64,000 nucleotides of DNA from an uncultured Prevotella sp. (GCA_937907705.1 CALCVP010000031.1:186001-250000), one strand, 5' to 3'. Shown: positions 36,550 to 45,021, counted from the first letter of the stretch. Notes: generated by a model from the letters alone, not told the origin. A program made the numbers and translations.

Positions 36550-36846
36550 TGTGCCGTATCGTAGGCTGTCTGTTGATGTATTGCAACCTTGCATTTGCAG
36601 GGCAAAAACAAGCCTCTTCGCCTTCCATGGCTATAAAAGCTGACTTTGTTTTGACTCTTATTTTACAAACATTGACGAAGATTATAAAAAGGTTCACGCA
36701 TAAAACGTAAGCATAAAAGATACTTTTTTTGTGCGAATGGTGTATTTTCTTCTTGATTTTGCGGCAATTTTACATATTGACACCGATAATTGTTCCATTG
36801 ACTTTCAAATTTTCTGTAATTGTAATATAATGTAATAAAAAAACGC

Positions 36847-36854
36847 TATCTTTG
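36847..36854 (+). promoter_or_regulatory. Promoter -7 box of an isolated transcription unit
   Basis: TATCTTTG, followed by C, is an exact TAnnTTTG in an AT-rich stretch; a TTG lies 24 nt upstream, slightly farther than usual. There is no recognised gene downstream before the terminator at 37148. Confidence 0.55.
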
Positions 36855-36867
36855 CAATTGAAAATAA

Positions 36868-37053
36868 ATGACAATATCAAGAAAGACAAGGACACGCATA
36901 TTCTTTATTGTATTATTTCCATTTGCTGTGCAGAAGCATATAAGCAGAAGCAATGAAAAATACAAATACGCGATTAAACATACGCTAAAACACAGAACTT
37001 ACTGGGCTTGTCATCCATTTAATGGATGTGATGGTTCATTTAGTAAAAACTGA
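36868..37053 (+). CDS. Possible 61-residue small protein (uncertain)
   Basis: A short frame starting 14 nt after a good promoter box and ending before a terminator. The predicted peptide is basic, with a hydrophobic patch (IFFIVLFPFAV) near residues 11-21 and two Cys in the C-terminal part (CHPFNGCDG). Its base composition is clearly more AT-rich than the neighbouring genes. I recognise no family, no ribosome-binding site is distinctive, and the unit may instead encode a non-coding RNA. The promoter and terminator context is the main support. Confidence 0.2.
   Translation: MTISRKTRTRIFFIVLFPFAVQKHISRSNEKYKYAIKHTLKHRTYWACHPFNGCDGSFSKN
37012..37028. repeat. 17-nt perfect palindrome within the isolated unit
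   Basis: CATCCATT-T-AATGGATG, arms of 8 nt around one base. It would form a hairpin in the RNA or serve as a dimer operator. Confidence 0.4.
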
Positions 37054-37147
37054 TGTTATACGCTGTGAAGCGCTGTCAGTTTATGAGGATGAATTGGTAA
37101 AAATGCCGACACAAGTAGACTATGATAAAAGCTGACTTAATGAAAGG

Positions 37148-37194
37148 AGCGGACATGACGCACTGTAACAGGTGTATCATGTCCGCTGTCTTTT
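37148..37194 (+). terminator. Terminator of the isolated unit
   Basis: AGCGGACATGA (37148-37158) pairs exactly with TCATGTCCGCT (37177-37187), followed by GTCTTTTTT. The T-run is on the plus strand only, so it does not belong to the convergent C1 peptidase gene. Confidence 0.8.
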
Positions 37195-37260
37195 TTGTCG
37201 CTATGGAACATTCGTTTATACGATACATTTTGAACGCCCGTTTGTCCTGTTATTGTATGC

Positions 37261-38334
37261 CTATTCGCGCTTCATGCACACGGCAATGGTCTTCAGCCGG
37301 GCATAGTCAAGGCTCATGTACATCAGTCCGTGGTAGGCATTGGACGTGCCCCACGAGTTTTTGCAGATAAAGTAAAGGTGCCGCTGCTCATCGTGTGCCA
37401 GTCCTATCAGCTCCATGCAGTGGTCATCGGTGGTGGCCATTGCTTCAAACTGCCGCTGCCGTTCCTGTTGAGTGGCGGCGGTGTTGGCAGGTAAGGTGGC
37501 TGTGCCTTGACTGAACGAGAAGCCCGGTTCGCTGATGTCGCCCTCCCAGCACACGCTGTTTCCCTGCTTCAGCGCTTGTATGATGCGCTGCATGAGTATG
37601 TCAATGGGCACGTTGTAAAACTGTTCGCCGGTGGTATTGTCGGGTATTTCCAGTTCTGCCCATGTGCCGAAAGGGTGATGGGTAAAGCTGGTCAGCGCCA
37701 CATAGTCGCCCGGCAGACACACGCTGTGGGCAAATTCCACGGGGGTATATTCGGCATGCAGCATGTAGACTTGCCGTGGCAGAGGCCCTATTTCATCGTC
37801 AAGTGTGTTGGTGATTGTCCTTTGCAGATAGGAAAAACCGCGTTTTTGTGCCATGATGTTTCGTGTGATGGCAGTAAGCTTGCGCCCCAAGGTCTGGTAG
37901 TTGCAGCTGGAGCGGTATGAGTCAAAAGGCATGATGCCGTGGCGGTAGATAAGCTTCAGCAGCAGCGGAGCTGTACCTTTGGTGCTGAAGCTGTCGGTGG
38001 CATGCTTCAGATAGCAGCCTACTGCCTGGCTGAGCAGCATCTCCCGTGCCACGTAATGGGGCGACAGGTTGACCGAATCGCCCAGCATCAGCCGGTCGCT
38101 CTCTATGGTGGCCAACATGGCGTATGCCCAGCACAGTGAGCTGTTGCCTTGGTCTTTTACAGGTGTAATTTTGTTGATGCACAGTGTGGTAAACGTTTTT
38201 GCTGTGGTGTCGTGGTGCTGCTGACAACTCAGTGTAGCCATTATGGTACAGCACACTATGGCTGCCACACAGAGCAGACTGCCTGTCTGCTTGAGGCTTG
38301 TCTGTCGTTGAGATGTAAAATACTTGCTAATCAT
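37261..38334 (-). CDS. C1-family (papain-like) cysteine peptidase lipoprotein
   Basis: A 357-residue lipoprotein: after MISKYFTSQRQ a hydrophobic segment ends IMATLSCQQHH, with Cys the likely lipidated residue. The mature part is a papain-fold peptidase. Oxyanion Gln and catalytic Cys are in VKDQGNSSLCWAYAML, the catalytic His in TTDDHCMELIGLAHDE, and the Asn in FICKNSWGTSN; the His/Asn arrangement resembles the bleomycin hydrolase/aminopeptidase C branch. Bacteroidetes secrete such enzymes to the surface or periplasm, where they degrade proteins; the target here is unknown. I chose the ATG at 38334 because it places the lipobox normally; an upstream in-frame ATG at 38391 would bury it. Lgt at 8.2 kb would process it. 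Confidence 0.85.
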   Translation of the reverse strand: MISKYFTSQRQTSLKQTGSLLCVAAIVCCTIMATLSCQQHHDTTAKTFTTLCINKITPVKDQGNSSLCWAYAMLATIESDRLMLGDSVNLSPHYVAREMLLSQAVGCYLKHATDSFSTKGTAPLLLKLIYRHGIMPFDSYRSSCNYQTLGRKLTAITRNIMAQKRGFSYLQRTITNTLDDEIGPLPRQVYMLHAEYTPVEFAHSVCLPGDYVALTSFTHHPFGTWAELEIPDNTTGEQFYNVPIDILMQRIIQALKQGNSVCWEGDISEPGFSFSQGTATLPANTAATQQERQRQFEAMATTDDHCMELIGLAHDEQRHLYFICKNSWGTSNAYHGLMYMSLDYARLKTIAVCMKRE

Positions 38335-38372
38335 TGCTGATTTTCTGCCTTCTTTGCAAGGGCTATAAAAAA

Positions 38373-38411
38373 GTCTTGCGGCTCCACTCAAGTAGGGTGA
38401 AGCCGCAAGAC
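38373..38411 (-). terminator. Terminator of the HicB-like gene
   Basis: GTCTTGCGGCTCCA (38373-38386) pairs with TGAAGCCGCAAGAC (38398-38411), one mismatch; the A-run at 38367-38372 is a T-run on the minus strand. Confidence 0.75.
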
Positions 38412-38414
38412 GCG

Positions 38415-38633
38415 TTAAATTTGTACGAAATCAAATTCTATTTCTTCCATGGGCTTGCCCATATTCTTGTAGTATTCCTTTGTAGCCTTGTAAGATTCCA
38501 TAAAGTCTTGTTTGGCCAGTTCTACGGTTACGCCCTCACCGCTTATAAAATAGTTGAGGTCTTTGGTGTCTGTGCAGATGCCAAAATGCCCGTCGCGGGT
38601 GCGTTCAATGGTTGCAGTAACTTTCCTTGTCAT
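38415..38633 (-). CDS. HicB-like small protein (orphan antitoxin fold)
   Basis: A 72-residue protein that starts KVTATIERTRDGHFGICTDT, which resembles the beta-beta-alpha HicB-like fold, and continues with SGEGVTVELAKQDFMESYKA and an acidic end EEIEFDFVQI. HicB proteins pair with the HicA mRNA interferase as antitoxin and repressor, but there is no HicA-sized partner beside it, and no DNA-binding HTH or RHH extension is visible. So it may be an orphan or a different small domain. It has its own promoter and terminator, so it is a monocistronic unit. Confidence 0.6.
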   Translation of the reverse strand: MTRKVTATIERTRDGHFGICTDTKDLNYFISGEGVTVELAKQDFMESYKATKEYYKNMGKPMEEIEFDFVQI

Positions 38634-38660
38634 AAGCTATCGGTATTTTAAGTTGTTGGG

Positions 38661-38692
38661 CGAAAGTAGCAAAAACTGTTGAGTTGTGCAAA
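38661..38692 (-). promoter_or_regulatory. Promoter (TTCG variant) for the HicB-like gene
   Basis: Minus strand TACTTTCG (38668 to 38661) with TTTG 20 nt upstream (38692 to 38689). Confidence 0.6.
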
Positions 38693-38797
38693 TCAAGCTG
38701 TAACAGTTGTTGCAAAATATGGAAAAAAGTGCAAAAAACAAAGTTGTTTTTCCCTTTTTGTTGGCATATTGTACAGCTTGCATGACAATTTTTTAGT

Positions 38798-39322
38798 TTA
38801 CAGTTCGTGCAGCTCTTTGAGCTTCTGCGCCACCTTGTCTATCATGACCGTGGCGAGTATCACGTTGCCTTGGCGGTCCAGTACATAGATGCTGGGCAAC
38901 CATTTGATGCCGTAAAGGGGCGAGATGGCGGTTTCTTTCCACTTTTTCAGTTCGCTTACATGGGTCCATGCCATTTTGTTGGCAGCCACACAGTTGGCCC
39001 AATTACTGCGTTTGTCGTCAAACGACACGCTTACAAACTTTACGGTCTTGCCGTATTGCCGGTGTAGGCTGACCAGTGCAGGTATGTCTTTGCGGCAGTC
39101 GGGGCACCATGAAGCCCAGAAGTCGAGCACCACATAGTGGCCTCTGAGGCTTTTCAGGCTGAAAGGCTTGCCCTTCAGTGTGTTGAGTGTAAAGTCGGGT
39201 GCTGTGGTGCCGGGTTGCAGCAGCGATGTGGCATACTTGGCGTCAGCGTCTTGTGCATTGGCGTTGCCCACGAAGGCGAGCAGCAGTAGCAGCAGTGTGA
39301 ATATGTGTTTTACGTTGTTCAT
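38798..39322 (-). CDS. TlpA/ResA-type exported thioredoxin
   Basis: A 174-residue protein with a signal peptide (NNVKHIFTLLLLLLAFVGN, ending ANAQ) and a thioredoxin domain of the TlpA-like/AhpC-TSA type. The active site is WASWCPDCRKDIP (CxxC near residue 80), and the cis-proline region is WLPSIYVLD. It probably works as a thiol-disulfide reductase or redox carrier in the periplasm. I chose the ATG at 39322, as the upstream frame overlaps nadK and lacks a signal sequence. The gene begins 20 nt after the nadK stop and is probably co-transcribed with it. Confidence 0.88.
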   Translation of the reverse strand: MNNVKHIFTLLLLLLAFVGNANAQDADAKYATSLLQPGTTAPDFTLNTLKGKPFSLKSLRGHYVVLDFWASWCPDCRKDIPALVSLHRQYGKTVKFVSVSFDDKRSNWANCVAANKMAWTHVSELKKWKETAISPLYGIKWLPSIYVLDRQGNVILATVMIDKVAQKLKELHEL

Positions 39323-39342
39323 ATTGTTTATATTTATGTTGT

Positions 39343-40230
39343 TTACTTGCGTGTGTCCACTCCCCACATCATCTTTTGGCGCAGAGTGGAAAAGTAGCTT
39401 TGCCCTTTCACCTTGACTATCTGCACATAGTAGGGATTTTTCCTGATGGTAATCTCCATGTTTTCGGGGCATTTTTCCGACTGCCCGTCTATGGCTATCA
39501 AGAAGTTATGGCTGCGGCTCTCTACCGACAGCTTGATAACCGAAGAGTCGTTGATAACCACAGGCCTTACGTTGAGGCTGTGGGCAGCCACTGGTGTGAT
39601 GCACAGGTTGCCCGTGTGCGATGCTATGATAGGTCCGCCGTTGCTCAGCGAGTAGGCAGTAGAGCCGGTAGGGGTGCACACGATGAGACCGTCGGCCTGA
39701 TAAGTGTTCATGTATTCGCCGTTGATGCTCACATGTATTGTAATCATGGATGCCGTGTCTCGCTTGAGTATGGCTATATCGTTGAGTGCCCCTTTGCAGC
39801 CGTTGATAGGCTTGCCGCCGCTTTCTGCCACAATGGTAGAGTGCTTCTCTACCGTGTAGTTGCCTTGATAGATGGTCTCTATCACCTCCTCCATATTGTC
39901 AGGAGTGATGCCGGCCAAATAGCCCAAGCGTCCCATGTTGACACCCAAGATAGGTATCTGCTTGTCGCCCACGTGGCTGGCAGCACGCAGCAGTGTGCCG
40001 TCGCCGCCCAACGACACCACAAAGTCGGCAGTGAAAAGGTCTTCGTCAAACACCTCTACGCTGTCTTTCCGTATCTTTCCGCTTTCTACCAGAAATTCGT
40101 AAAACAGCCGTTCCATCACTATCTCGGCTCCATGCTGCTGGAGCAACCCGAGAATTTGCTGTATGTGGGCAGATTTCTTTTCTTGATAGATGTTGCCGAA
40201 CAGGGCAAATCTCAGTTTCTTTGTTGTCAT
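39343..40230 (-). CDS. nadK: NAD kinase
   Basis: A 295-residue enzyme of usual length that makes NADP from NAD and ATP. The signature GGDGTLLRAAS (GGDG loop) near residue 70, the NMGRLGYLAGI and the conserved YQADGLIVCTPTGSTAYSLSNGGPI region (catalytic Asp and Thr-Gly-Ser-Thr-Ala) are all in place. It is cytoplasmic and the only route to NADP. It is followed by the TlpA-like protein on the same strand and divergent from pdxJ; a TTCG-type promoter lies upstream. Confidence 0.97.
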   Translation of the reverse strand: MTTKKLRFALFGNIYQEKKSAHIQQILGLLQQHGAEIVMERLFYEFLVESGKIRKDSVEVFDEDLFTADFVVSLGGDGTLLRAASHVGDKQIPILGVNMGRLGYLAGITPDNMEEVIETIYQGNYTVEKHSTIVAESGGKPINGCKGALNDIAILKRDTASMITIHVSINGEYMNTYQADGLIVCTPTGSTAYSLSNGGPIIASHTGNLCITPVAAHSLNVRPVVINDSSVIKLSVESRSHNFLIAIDGQSEKCPENMEITIRKNPYYVQIVKVKGQSYFSTLRQKMMWGVDTRK

Positions 40231-40274
40231 TATTATATAGTTTACGGGGGCTGTCTATGTGTTGCAAACAGGCG

Positions 40275-40282
40275 CGAAAATA
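40275..40282 (-). promoter_or_regulatory. Possible promoter -7 box for nadK (TTCG variant)
   Basis: Minus strand TATTTTCG, one mismatch to TAnnTTTG; start codon about 45 nt downstream. Confidence 0.4.
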
Positions 40283-40314
40283 TGGGTTTAAAACGAGGTT
40301 TCGTGGCTTTTTAT

Positions 40315-40345
40315 TTTGTTTTGCACACAGTTTGCACTATCTTTG
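40315..40345 (+). promoter_or_regulatory. Promoter for pdxJ
   Basis: TTTG (40315-40318), 19-nt spacer, TATCTTTG (40338-40345), followed by C: a near-ideal match. The leader to the ATG at 40463 is about 110 nt. Confidence 0.8.
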
Positions 40346-40462
40346 CATAAGATAGGCTGCGGCAAATGGCATGGAAACCTATCGTCAAAAAGCGATTTGC
40401 TTGCAAAAATACTCGTTTTCAGCGAGAATAAAACATTTGATACGGATTAAATTTTGTAAAAG

Positions 40463-41176
40463 ATGACAAATTTAAGTGTTAACATTAATAAGGTGGCTAC
40501 TATCCGCAATGCGCGTGGAGGCAATAATCCTGACGTGTTGAAAGTGGCTTTAGACTGTGAAAGTTTTGGCGCGCAGGGCATCACTGTGCATCCAAGACCC
40601 GATGAACGACACATCAGATACCAAGACGTGAGAGACATCAGACCGCGCGTAAAGACAGAATTCAATATAGAGGGAAACCCCATCGGCAAGTATATTGACC
40701 TGGTGTTGGAGGTGAAACCTACACAGGTTACACTGGTGCCTGACAGCGAAAGCCAGATAACCAGCAACCATGGATGGGACACGGTCAGCCATCGCAGTTT
40801 CCTTACTGAGGTGATAGCACGCTTCAAGCAGGCTGGTATACGCACCTCTATCTTTGTAGACCCTGATGTGAAAATGGTGGAAGGGGCTGCCGCTTGCGGC
40901 ACCGACCGTGTGGAACTTTACACCGAACCCTATGCTGCCAACTATGAGAGCGACCGCCAGGCTGCCGTTGCTCCCTTTGTAAAGGCTGCCGAAGCGGCAC
41001 GTCAGGCTGGCTTGGGACTCAATGCGGGACATGACCTCAGCCTGGTCAACCTGCACTACTTCCACCAGAATATCCCTTGGATAGACGAGGTAAGCATTGG
41101 CCATGCCTTGATATGCGATGCGCTCTACATGGGCTTGCACAACACCATACAGGCTTACTTGCAGTGCCTGAAATAA
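40463..41176 (+). CDS. pdxJ: Pyridoxine 5'-phosphate synthase
   Basis: A 237-residue TIM-barrel enzyme of normal length. It condenses 3-amino-2-oxopropyl phosphate with deoxyxylulose 5-phosphate in DXP-dependent vitamin B6 synthesis. Visible signatures: the start LSVNINKVATIRNARGG, ITVHPRPDERHI (catalytic His and Arg), FNIEGNP with conserved Glu, TLVPDS, and the C-terminal GLNAGHDLSLVNL and EVSIGHALI. Its substrate DXP is shared with the MEP pathway, to which ispD (41955) belongs. A repeat element (R4) fills the gap to the next gene. Confidence 0.98.
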   Translation: MTNLSVNINKVATIRNARGGNNPDVLKVALDCESFGAQGITVHPRPDERHIRYQDVRDIRPRVKTEFNIEGNPIGKYIDLVLEVKPTQVTLVPDSESQITSNHGWDTVSHRSFLTEVIARFKQAGIRTSIFVDPDVKMVEGAAACGTDRVELYTEPYAANYESDRQAAVAPFVKAAEAARQAGLGLNAGHDLSLVNLHYFHQNIPWIDEVSIGHALICDALYMGLHNTIQAYLQCLK

Positions 41177-41224
41177 CGGAGCGAATGCTTCTTCTGAGAC
41201 CATGCTGTCGCTCTCTTTTTTAAA

Positions 41225-41325
41225 GAGCAGTGCAACCGCCTTGCAAAAGCACTGCAATCGCCACCCGATAGCTATGCTATCGCCAGCTGAAAGCAGTGCT
41301 TTTGCAAGGCGGTTGCACCGCTGTC
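41225..41325. repeat. 22-bp-pitch GCANTGC array, element R4
   Basis: Five cores at 41227-41233 (GCAGTGC), 41249-41255 (GCACTGC), 41271-41277 (GCTATGC), 41293-41299 (GCAGTGC) and 41315-41321 (GCACCGC), all exactly 22 bp apart. First and last spacers (AACCGCCTTGCAAAA and TTTTGCAAGGCGGTT) are exact reverse complements, and CGATAGC/GCTATCG surround the central core, so the entire element folds on one axis. It lies between pdxJ and the DJ-1 gene with no T-tract. Confidence 0.9.
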
Positions 41326-41383
41326 GGAAAGCAAGGCAGCAACGCCTCATTTTCAACAAGAAACAATCCTAAATAAAAATAAT

Positions 41384-41950
41384 ATGAAAAAGGTATATGA
41401 ATTTTTGGCTACGGGCTATGAAGAGATAGAAGCCCTTATTCCACTTGACGTGCTGCGTCGTGGCGGTGTAGATTGCAAGACAGTGAGCATCACGGGCAAC
41501 AAGCTTGTAGCTTCTGCCCATGGCGTGAATATCGAGGCCGACCTGCTCTTTGAAGAGGCCGACCTGAGCGATGCCGATTTGCTCATGCTGCCTGGCGGTA
41601 TGCCCGGTGCCGATAATTTGGATGCCCATGCTGCACTCTGCCAAGCACTTGTCAAGCAGGCGGCTGAAGGAAAAATGGTGGCTGCCATCTGTGCTGCGCC
41701 CAAGGTGCTGGGACGCTTAGGACTGCTTAAGGGCAAGAAGGCTACCTGCTATCCTGGCTTTGAAAAGTATCTGGACGGTGCCGATTACACTGCCGATTTG
41801 TGTACCATAGACGGCAACGTTACCACTGGCAAAGGCCCTGCTGCGGCATTGCCTTATGCCTATGCACTGCTGGAGCAGCTTGAGGGCAAGGCAGTGGCTC
41901 ATGAGGTGGCCGGCGGCATGATGTATCTTCACTTGATGCAAGCCAAATAG
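41384..41950 (+). CDS. DJ-1/PfpI-family protein (YajL/ThiJ type)
   Basis: A 188-residue protein with the DJ-1 fold. The nucleophile elbow is VAAICAAPKVLG, with Cys103, and the Glu that lowers its pKa is in ATGYEEIEAL near residue 14-16; the glycine-rich LMLPGGMPGADNL loop is intact. Such proteins act as redox chaperones, glyoxalases or deglycases; this can't be resolved here. It is closely followed by ispD (4-nt gap), and recG follows, so a DJ-1-ispD-recG operon is likely. No TAnnTTTG box was seen in the short upstream stretch after the R4 repeat, so it might be transcribed from pdxJ. Confidence 0.93.
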   Translation: MKKVYEFLATGYEEIEALIPLDVLRRGGVDCKTVSITGNKLVASAHGVNIEADLLFEEADLSDADLLMLPGGMPGADNLDAHAALCQALVKQAAEGKMVAAICAAPKVLGRLGLLKGKKATCYPGFEKYLDGADYTADLCTIDGNVTTGKGPAAALPYAYALLEQLEGKAVAHEVAGGMMYLHLMQAK

Positions 41951-41954
41951 CCTT

Positions 41955-42677
41955 ATGGACTATATCATCATAGTGGCAGGAGGAAAAGGACTGCGCATGG
42001 GCACTGAGGTGCCCAAGCAGTTTCTGCCCATAGGCGGCAGACCCGTTATCCTGCGCACCATCGACCGCTTCAAGGCTTACGACCCGCAGATAAATGTCAT
42101 CTTGGTGCTGCCCCATGAGCAGCACGGCTGTTGGCAACAGCTCTGTCGGCAGCATGGCTTTCACACACCATGTACGGTGGTGGAGGGGGGCGAGACACGC
42201 TTCCACTCTGTCAAAAACGGCTTGCAGGCAGTGCCCGATACGGCACAAGGCATGGTGGGTGTGCACGATGGCGTGCGTCCCTTTGCGGCAGTGGAGGTGA
42301 TCCGCCGCTGCTTCAGCACCGCCCGTACAGCACAGGCTGTTATTCCCGTGGTGCCGGTGGTGGAAACCTTGCGCCACCTGTTGCCAGCTGATGCCACAGG
42401 TCAGCACCCGCAGAAGGATGCGCCCTTTGGGGCAGTGCCGTCAGAAACCGTGGCACGGGCAGACTACCGGCTGGTGCAAACTCCGCAAGTGTTCAGCATA
42501 CAACTGCTGAAGCAGGCCTATGCCCAACCTTACTGTACGGCATTTACCGATGATGCCTCGGTGGTGGAGGCCATGGGGCATGAGGTAACGTTGGTGGAGG
42601 GCAACCGCGAAAACATCAAACTCACCACACCCTTTGACCTTACAGTGGCAGAAGCACTGATACAAGCCGGGTGGTAA
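41955..42677 (+). CDS. ispD: 2-C-methyl-D-erythritol 4-phosphate cytidylyltransferase
   Basis: A 240-residue enzyme, full length. It transfers CMP from CTP to methylerythritol phosphate in the MEP isoprenoid route. The N-terminal nucleotide loop is IIIVAGGKGLRMG with catalytic Arg/Lys, followed by KQFLPIGGRPVILRTI, VVEGGETRFHSVKNGL, VHDGVRPFA (the conserved Asp), and the C-terminal FTDDASVVEAMGHEVTLVEG and NIKLTTPFDLTVAE. The recG start follows after 43 nt, so the genes are likely co-transcribed. Confidence 0.97.
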   Translation: MDYIIIVAGGKGLRMGTEVPKQFLPIGGRPVILRTIDRFKAYDPQINVILVLPHEQHGCWQQLCRQHGFHTPCTVVEGGETRFHSVKNGLQAVPDTAQGMVGVHDGVRPFAAVEVIRRCFSTARTAQAVIPVVPVVETLRHLLPADATGQHPQKDAPFGAVPSETVARADYRLVQTPQVFSIQLLKQAYAQPYCTAFTDDASVVEAMGHEVTLVEGNRENIKLTTPFDLTVAEALIQAGW

Positions 42678-42720
42678 AGCCACAAGCCGGATGCGTAATC
42701 AGGTACTCAAAACAACAGAT

Positions 42721-44820
42721 ATGATAAACATTCTTGACCAAGACATACAGTTCCTGCCAGGCGTCGGCCCGCACCGCAAGGCTATATTAGCCAAGGATTT
42801 GGGCATAAAAACGTATAAGGACTTGCTTGAATATTACCCCTACAAGTATGTAGACCGCAGCCGTGTCTACCGCATTGCCGACTTGCAGGGCGACATGCCT
42901 TTTGTGCAGGTCAAGGCAAGAATACTGAGTTTTGAGACCTTTGAGATGGGCTTTCGCCGCACACGTTTGGTGGCGCATGTAAGCGACGGCACAGGCGTGG
43001 CGGATATAGTGTGGTTTTCAGGGGCCAAATACATATTGTCTACCTATAAGACAGGGATAGACTACATTATATTCGGACGCCCCACGGTATTCAACCGCCG
43101 CTATCAGTTTGCCCATCCCGATATCGACCCAGCCTCGGAACTGCAGCTGTCGGAAATGGGCTTGCAGCCTTATTACATCACGTCAGAGGGCATGAAGAAG
43201 GCCGGCATGACCTCACACTCCGTAGAGAAGCTTATCCGCAGACTCATGGACAATATCAAGGAGCCGCTCAAAGAGACGCTTCCGCTTTTCCTTACCAAGC
43301 GTCTCAACCTCTGTTCGCGTGATGAGGCTTTTCGAAAAATACACTTTCCAAAATGCAGCAACGACATGACAGTGGCGCGCTATCGGCTCAAGTTTGAAGA
43401 GCTTTTCTACGTGCAGCTCAACATCTTGCGTTATGCCAACGACCGGCGCAACAAGTATCGGGGCTATGTATTCAGCAAAGTAGGAAGTGCCTTCAATGAT
43501 TTCTATTTCCACCATCTGCCCTTCGCCCTTACGGGAGCACAGAAACGGGTTGTCAAAGAGATACGCCACGATATGGGCAGCGGCCGACAGATGAACCGCT
43601 TGCTGCAAGGCGATGTGGGCAGCGGCAAGACACTGGTGGCGCTGATGTGCATGCTCCTGGCGGTAGACAATGGCTATCAGGCGTGCATCATGGCACCTAC
43701 CGAAATATTGGCAGAGCAACACCTTGCCACTATCAGAGACTTCTTGGGCGACATGGATGTGAGGGTGGAACTGCTTACGGGCATGGTAAAGGGCAAGCAG
43801 CGCCGAACCGTGCTGCAAGACCTTATCGCCGGCAAGGTAAACATACTGGTGGGCACACACGCTGTAATAGAAGATACCGTGCAGTTTGCCCGCTTGGGCT
43901 TTGTGGTAGTGGACGAGCAGCACCGCTTTGGCGTGGCACAGCGCGCACGGTTGTGGAGCAAAAGCGACAATCCGCCGCATGTGCTGGTCATGACAGCCAC
44001 GCCTATTCCGCGCACATTGGCCATGACTATCTATGGAGATCTTGACGTAAGCATCATCGATGAGTTGCCTCCAGGACGCAAACCTGTGGTAACAGTGCAT
44101 AAATATGACAACGAACAGACCAGTCTCTACAACTTTATACGCTTGCAGATACGGCAAGGCAGGCAGGCTTATATCGTGTTTCCGCTCATCAAAGAGAGCG
44201 AGAAGATAGACCTTAAAAACCTTGAAGAGGGCTATGAACAGCTGCGCGAGGCCTTTCCGGAGTATCATCTCAGCAAGGTGCACGGCAAGATGAAGGCGGC
44301 AGAAAAGGAGGAACAGATGCGCCGCTTTGTGGCAGGCGAGACACAGATATTGGTGGCTACCACCGTAATAGAGGTGGGAGTAAACGTGCCGAATGCCTCT
44401 ATCATGGTCATACTCAATGCCGAACGCTTCGGTCTCTCACAGCTTCACCAGCTCAGAGGGCGTGTGGGGCGTGGCGCAGACCAGTCGTATTGTATGCTTG
44501 TAAGCAAGCGGCAGCTCAGCGAAGAAACCCGCAAGCGCATAGACATCATGTGCGATACGAATGATGGTTTCCGCATAGCCGAGGCCGACCTCAAGCTGCG
44601 CGGACCCGGAGATTTGGAGGGTACGCAGCAGAGTGGCATGGCTTTTGACCTCAAGATAGCCAATATAGCACGTGACGGACAGCTCGTGCAGCTGGCAAGA
44701 GAGGAGGCGCAGAAGATTGTAGACGCTGACCCTGCCTGTCAACTTCATGAATATGCCATGTTGTGGCAGCACCTCAAGCAGCTTCGCGACGGCAATGTCA
44801 ACTGGGGAGCTATCAGCTAA
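42721..44820 (+). CDS. recG: ATP-dependent DNA helicase RecG
   Basis: A 699-residue protein of normal length. N-terminal wedge/OB domain for fork binding (LPGVGPHRKAILAKDLGIKT), then a helicase core: Walker A LLQGDVGSGKTLVAL, Ia APTEILAEQH, DExH motif VVVDEQHRFG, III TATPIPRTLA, and motifs V-VI GVNVPNASIMVILNAERFGLSQLHQLRGRVGRG; the RecG-specific C-terminal tail follows. RecG regresses stalled forks and processes Holliday junctions. I chose the ATG at 42721 over an upstream one at 42691, since the conserved wedge begins close to it. Confidence 0.97.
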   Translation: MINILDQDIQFLPGVGPHRKAILAKDLGIKTYKDLLEYYPYKYVDRSRVYRIADLQGDMPFVQVKARILSFETFEMGFRRTRLVAHVSDGTGVADIVWFSGAKYILSTYKTGIDYIIFGRPTVFNRRYQFAHPDIDPASELQLSEMGLQPYYITSEGMKKAGMTSHSVEKLIRRLMDNIKEPLKETLPLFLTKRLNLCSRDEAFRKIHFPKCSNDMTVARYRLKFEELFYVQLNILRYANDRRNKYRGYVFSKVGSAFNDFYFHHLPFALTGAQKRVVKEIRHDMGSGRQMNRLLQGDVGSGKTLVALMCMLLAVDNGYQACIMAPTEILAEQHLATIRDFLGDMDVRVELLTGMVKGKQRRTVLQDLIAGKVNILVGTHAVIEDTVQFARLGFVVVDEQHRFGVAQRARLWSKSDNPPHVLVMTATPIPRTLAMTIYGDLDVSIIDELPPGRKPVVTVHKYDNEQTSLYNFIRLQIRQGRQAYIVFPLIKESEKIDLKNLEEGYEQLREAFPEYHLSKVHGKMKAAEKEEQMRRFVAGETQILVATTVIEVGVNVPNASIMVILNAERFGLSQLHQLRGRVGRGADQSYCMLVSKRQLSEETRKRIDIMCDTNDGFRIAEADLKLRGPGDLEGTQQSGMAFDLKIANIARDGQLVQLAREEAQKIVDADPACQLHEYAMLWQHLKQLRDGNVNWGAIS

Positions 44821-44908
44821 CATTGTCCGGTCAGTAGGCAAATGCCTTGCATTCTCAGCCTTTCTATCCATGAATATCTTTGCTTTTGTGGGCAAAAAGT
44901 TGCTTTTT

Positions 44909-44976
44909 CGTGTGTACACATCTACATTTCAGCTTGTGTACATCTGCTCCCTTGTGTGTGTACATCTGCTTTCCTG
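44909..44976. repeat. Imperfect tandem repeats upstream of the PfkB gene
   Basis: TGTGTACA or TGTGTACATCTGCT occurs three times in succession (44911, 44935, 44957) at 22-24-nt spacing, in the gap between recG and the PfkB kinase, about 50-110 nt before the -33 box of the PfkB promoter. It could be a regulator-binding array; this is inference. Confidence 0.5.
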
Positions 44977-45021
44977 TGTGCCAGCATCAGTTCTCTCTAT
45001 CTGCAAATAGAGAAATTTTAT

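Noticed and set aside
38415..38633. A full HicAB toxin-antitoxin pair
   Set aside because: No HicA-like frame of about 60 codons next to the HicB-like gene.
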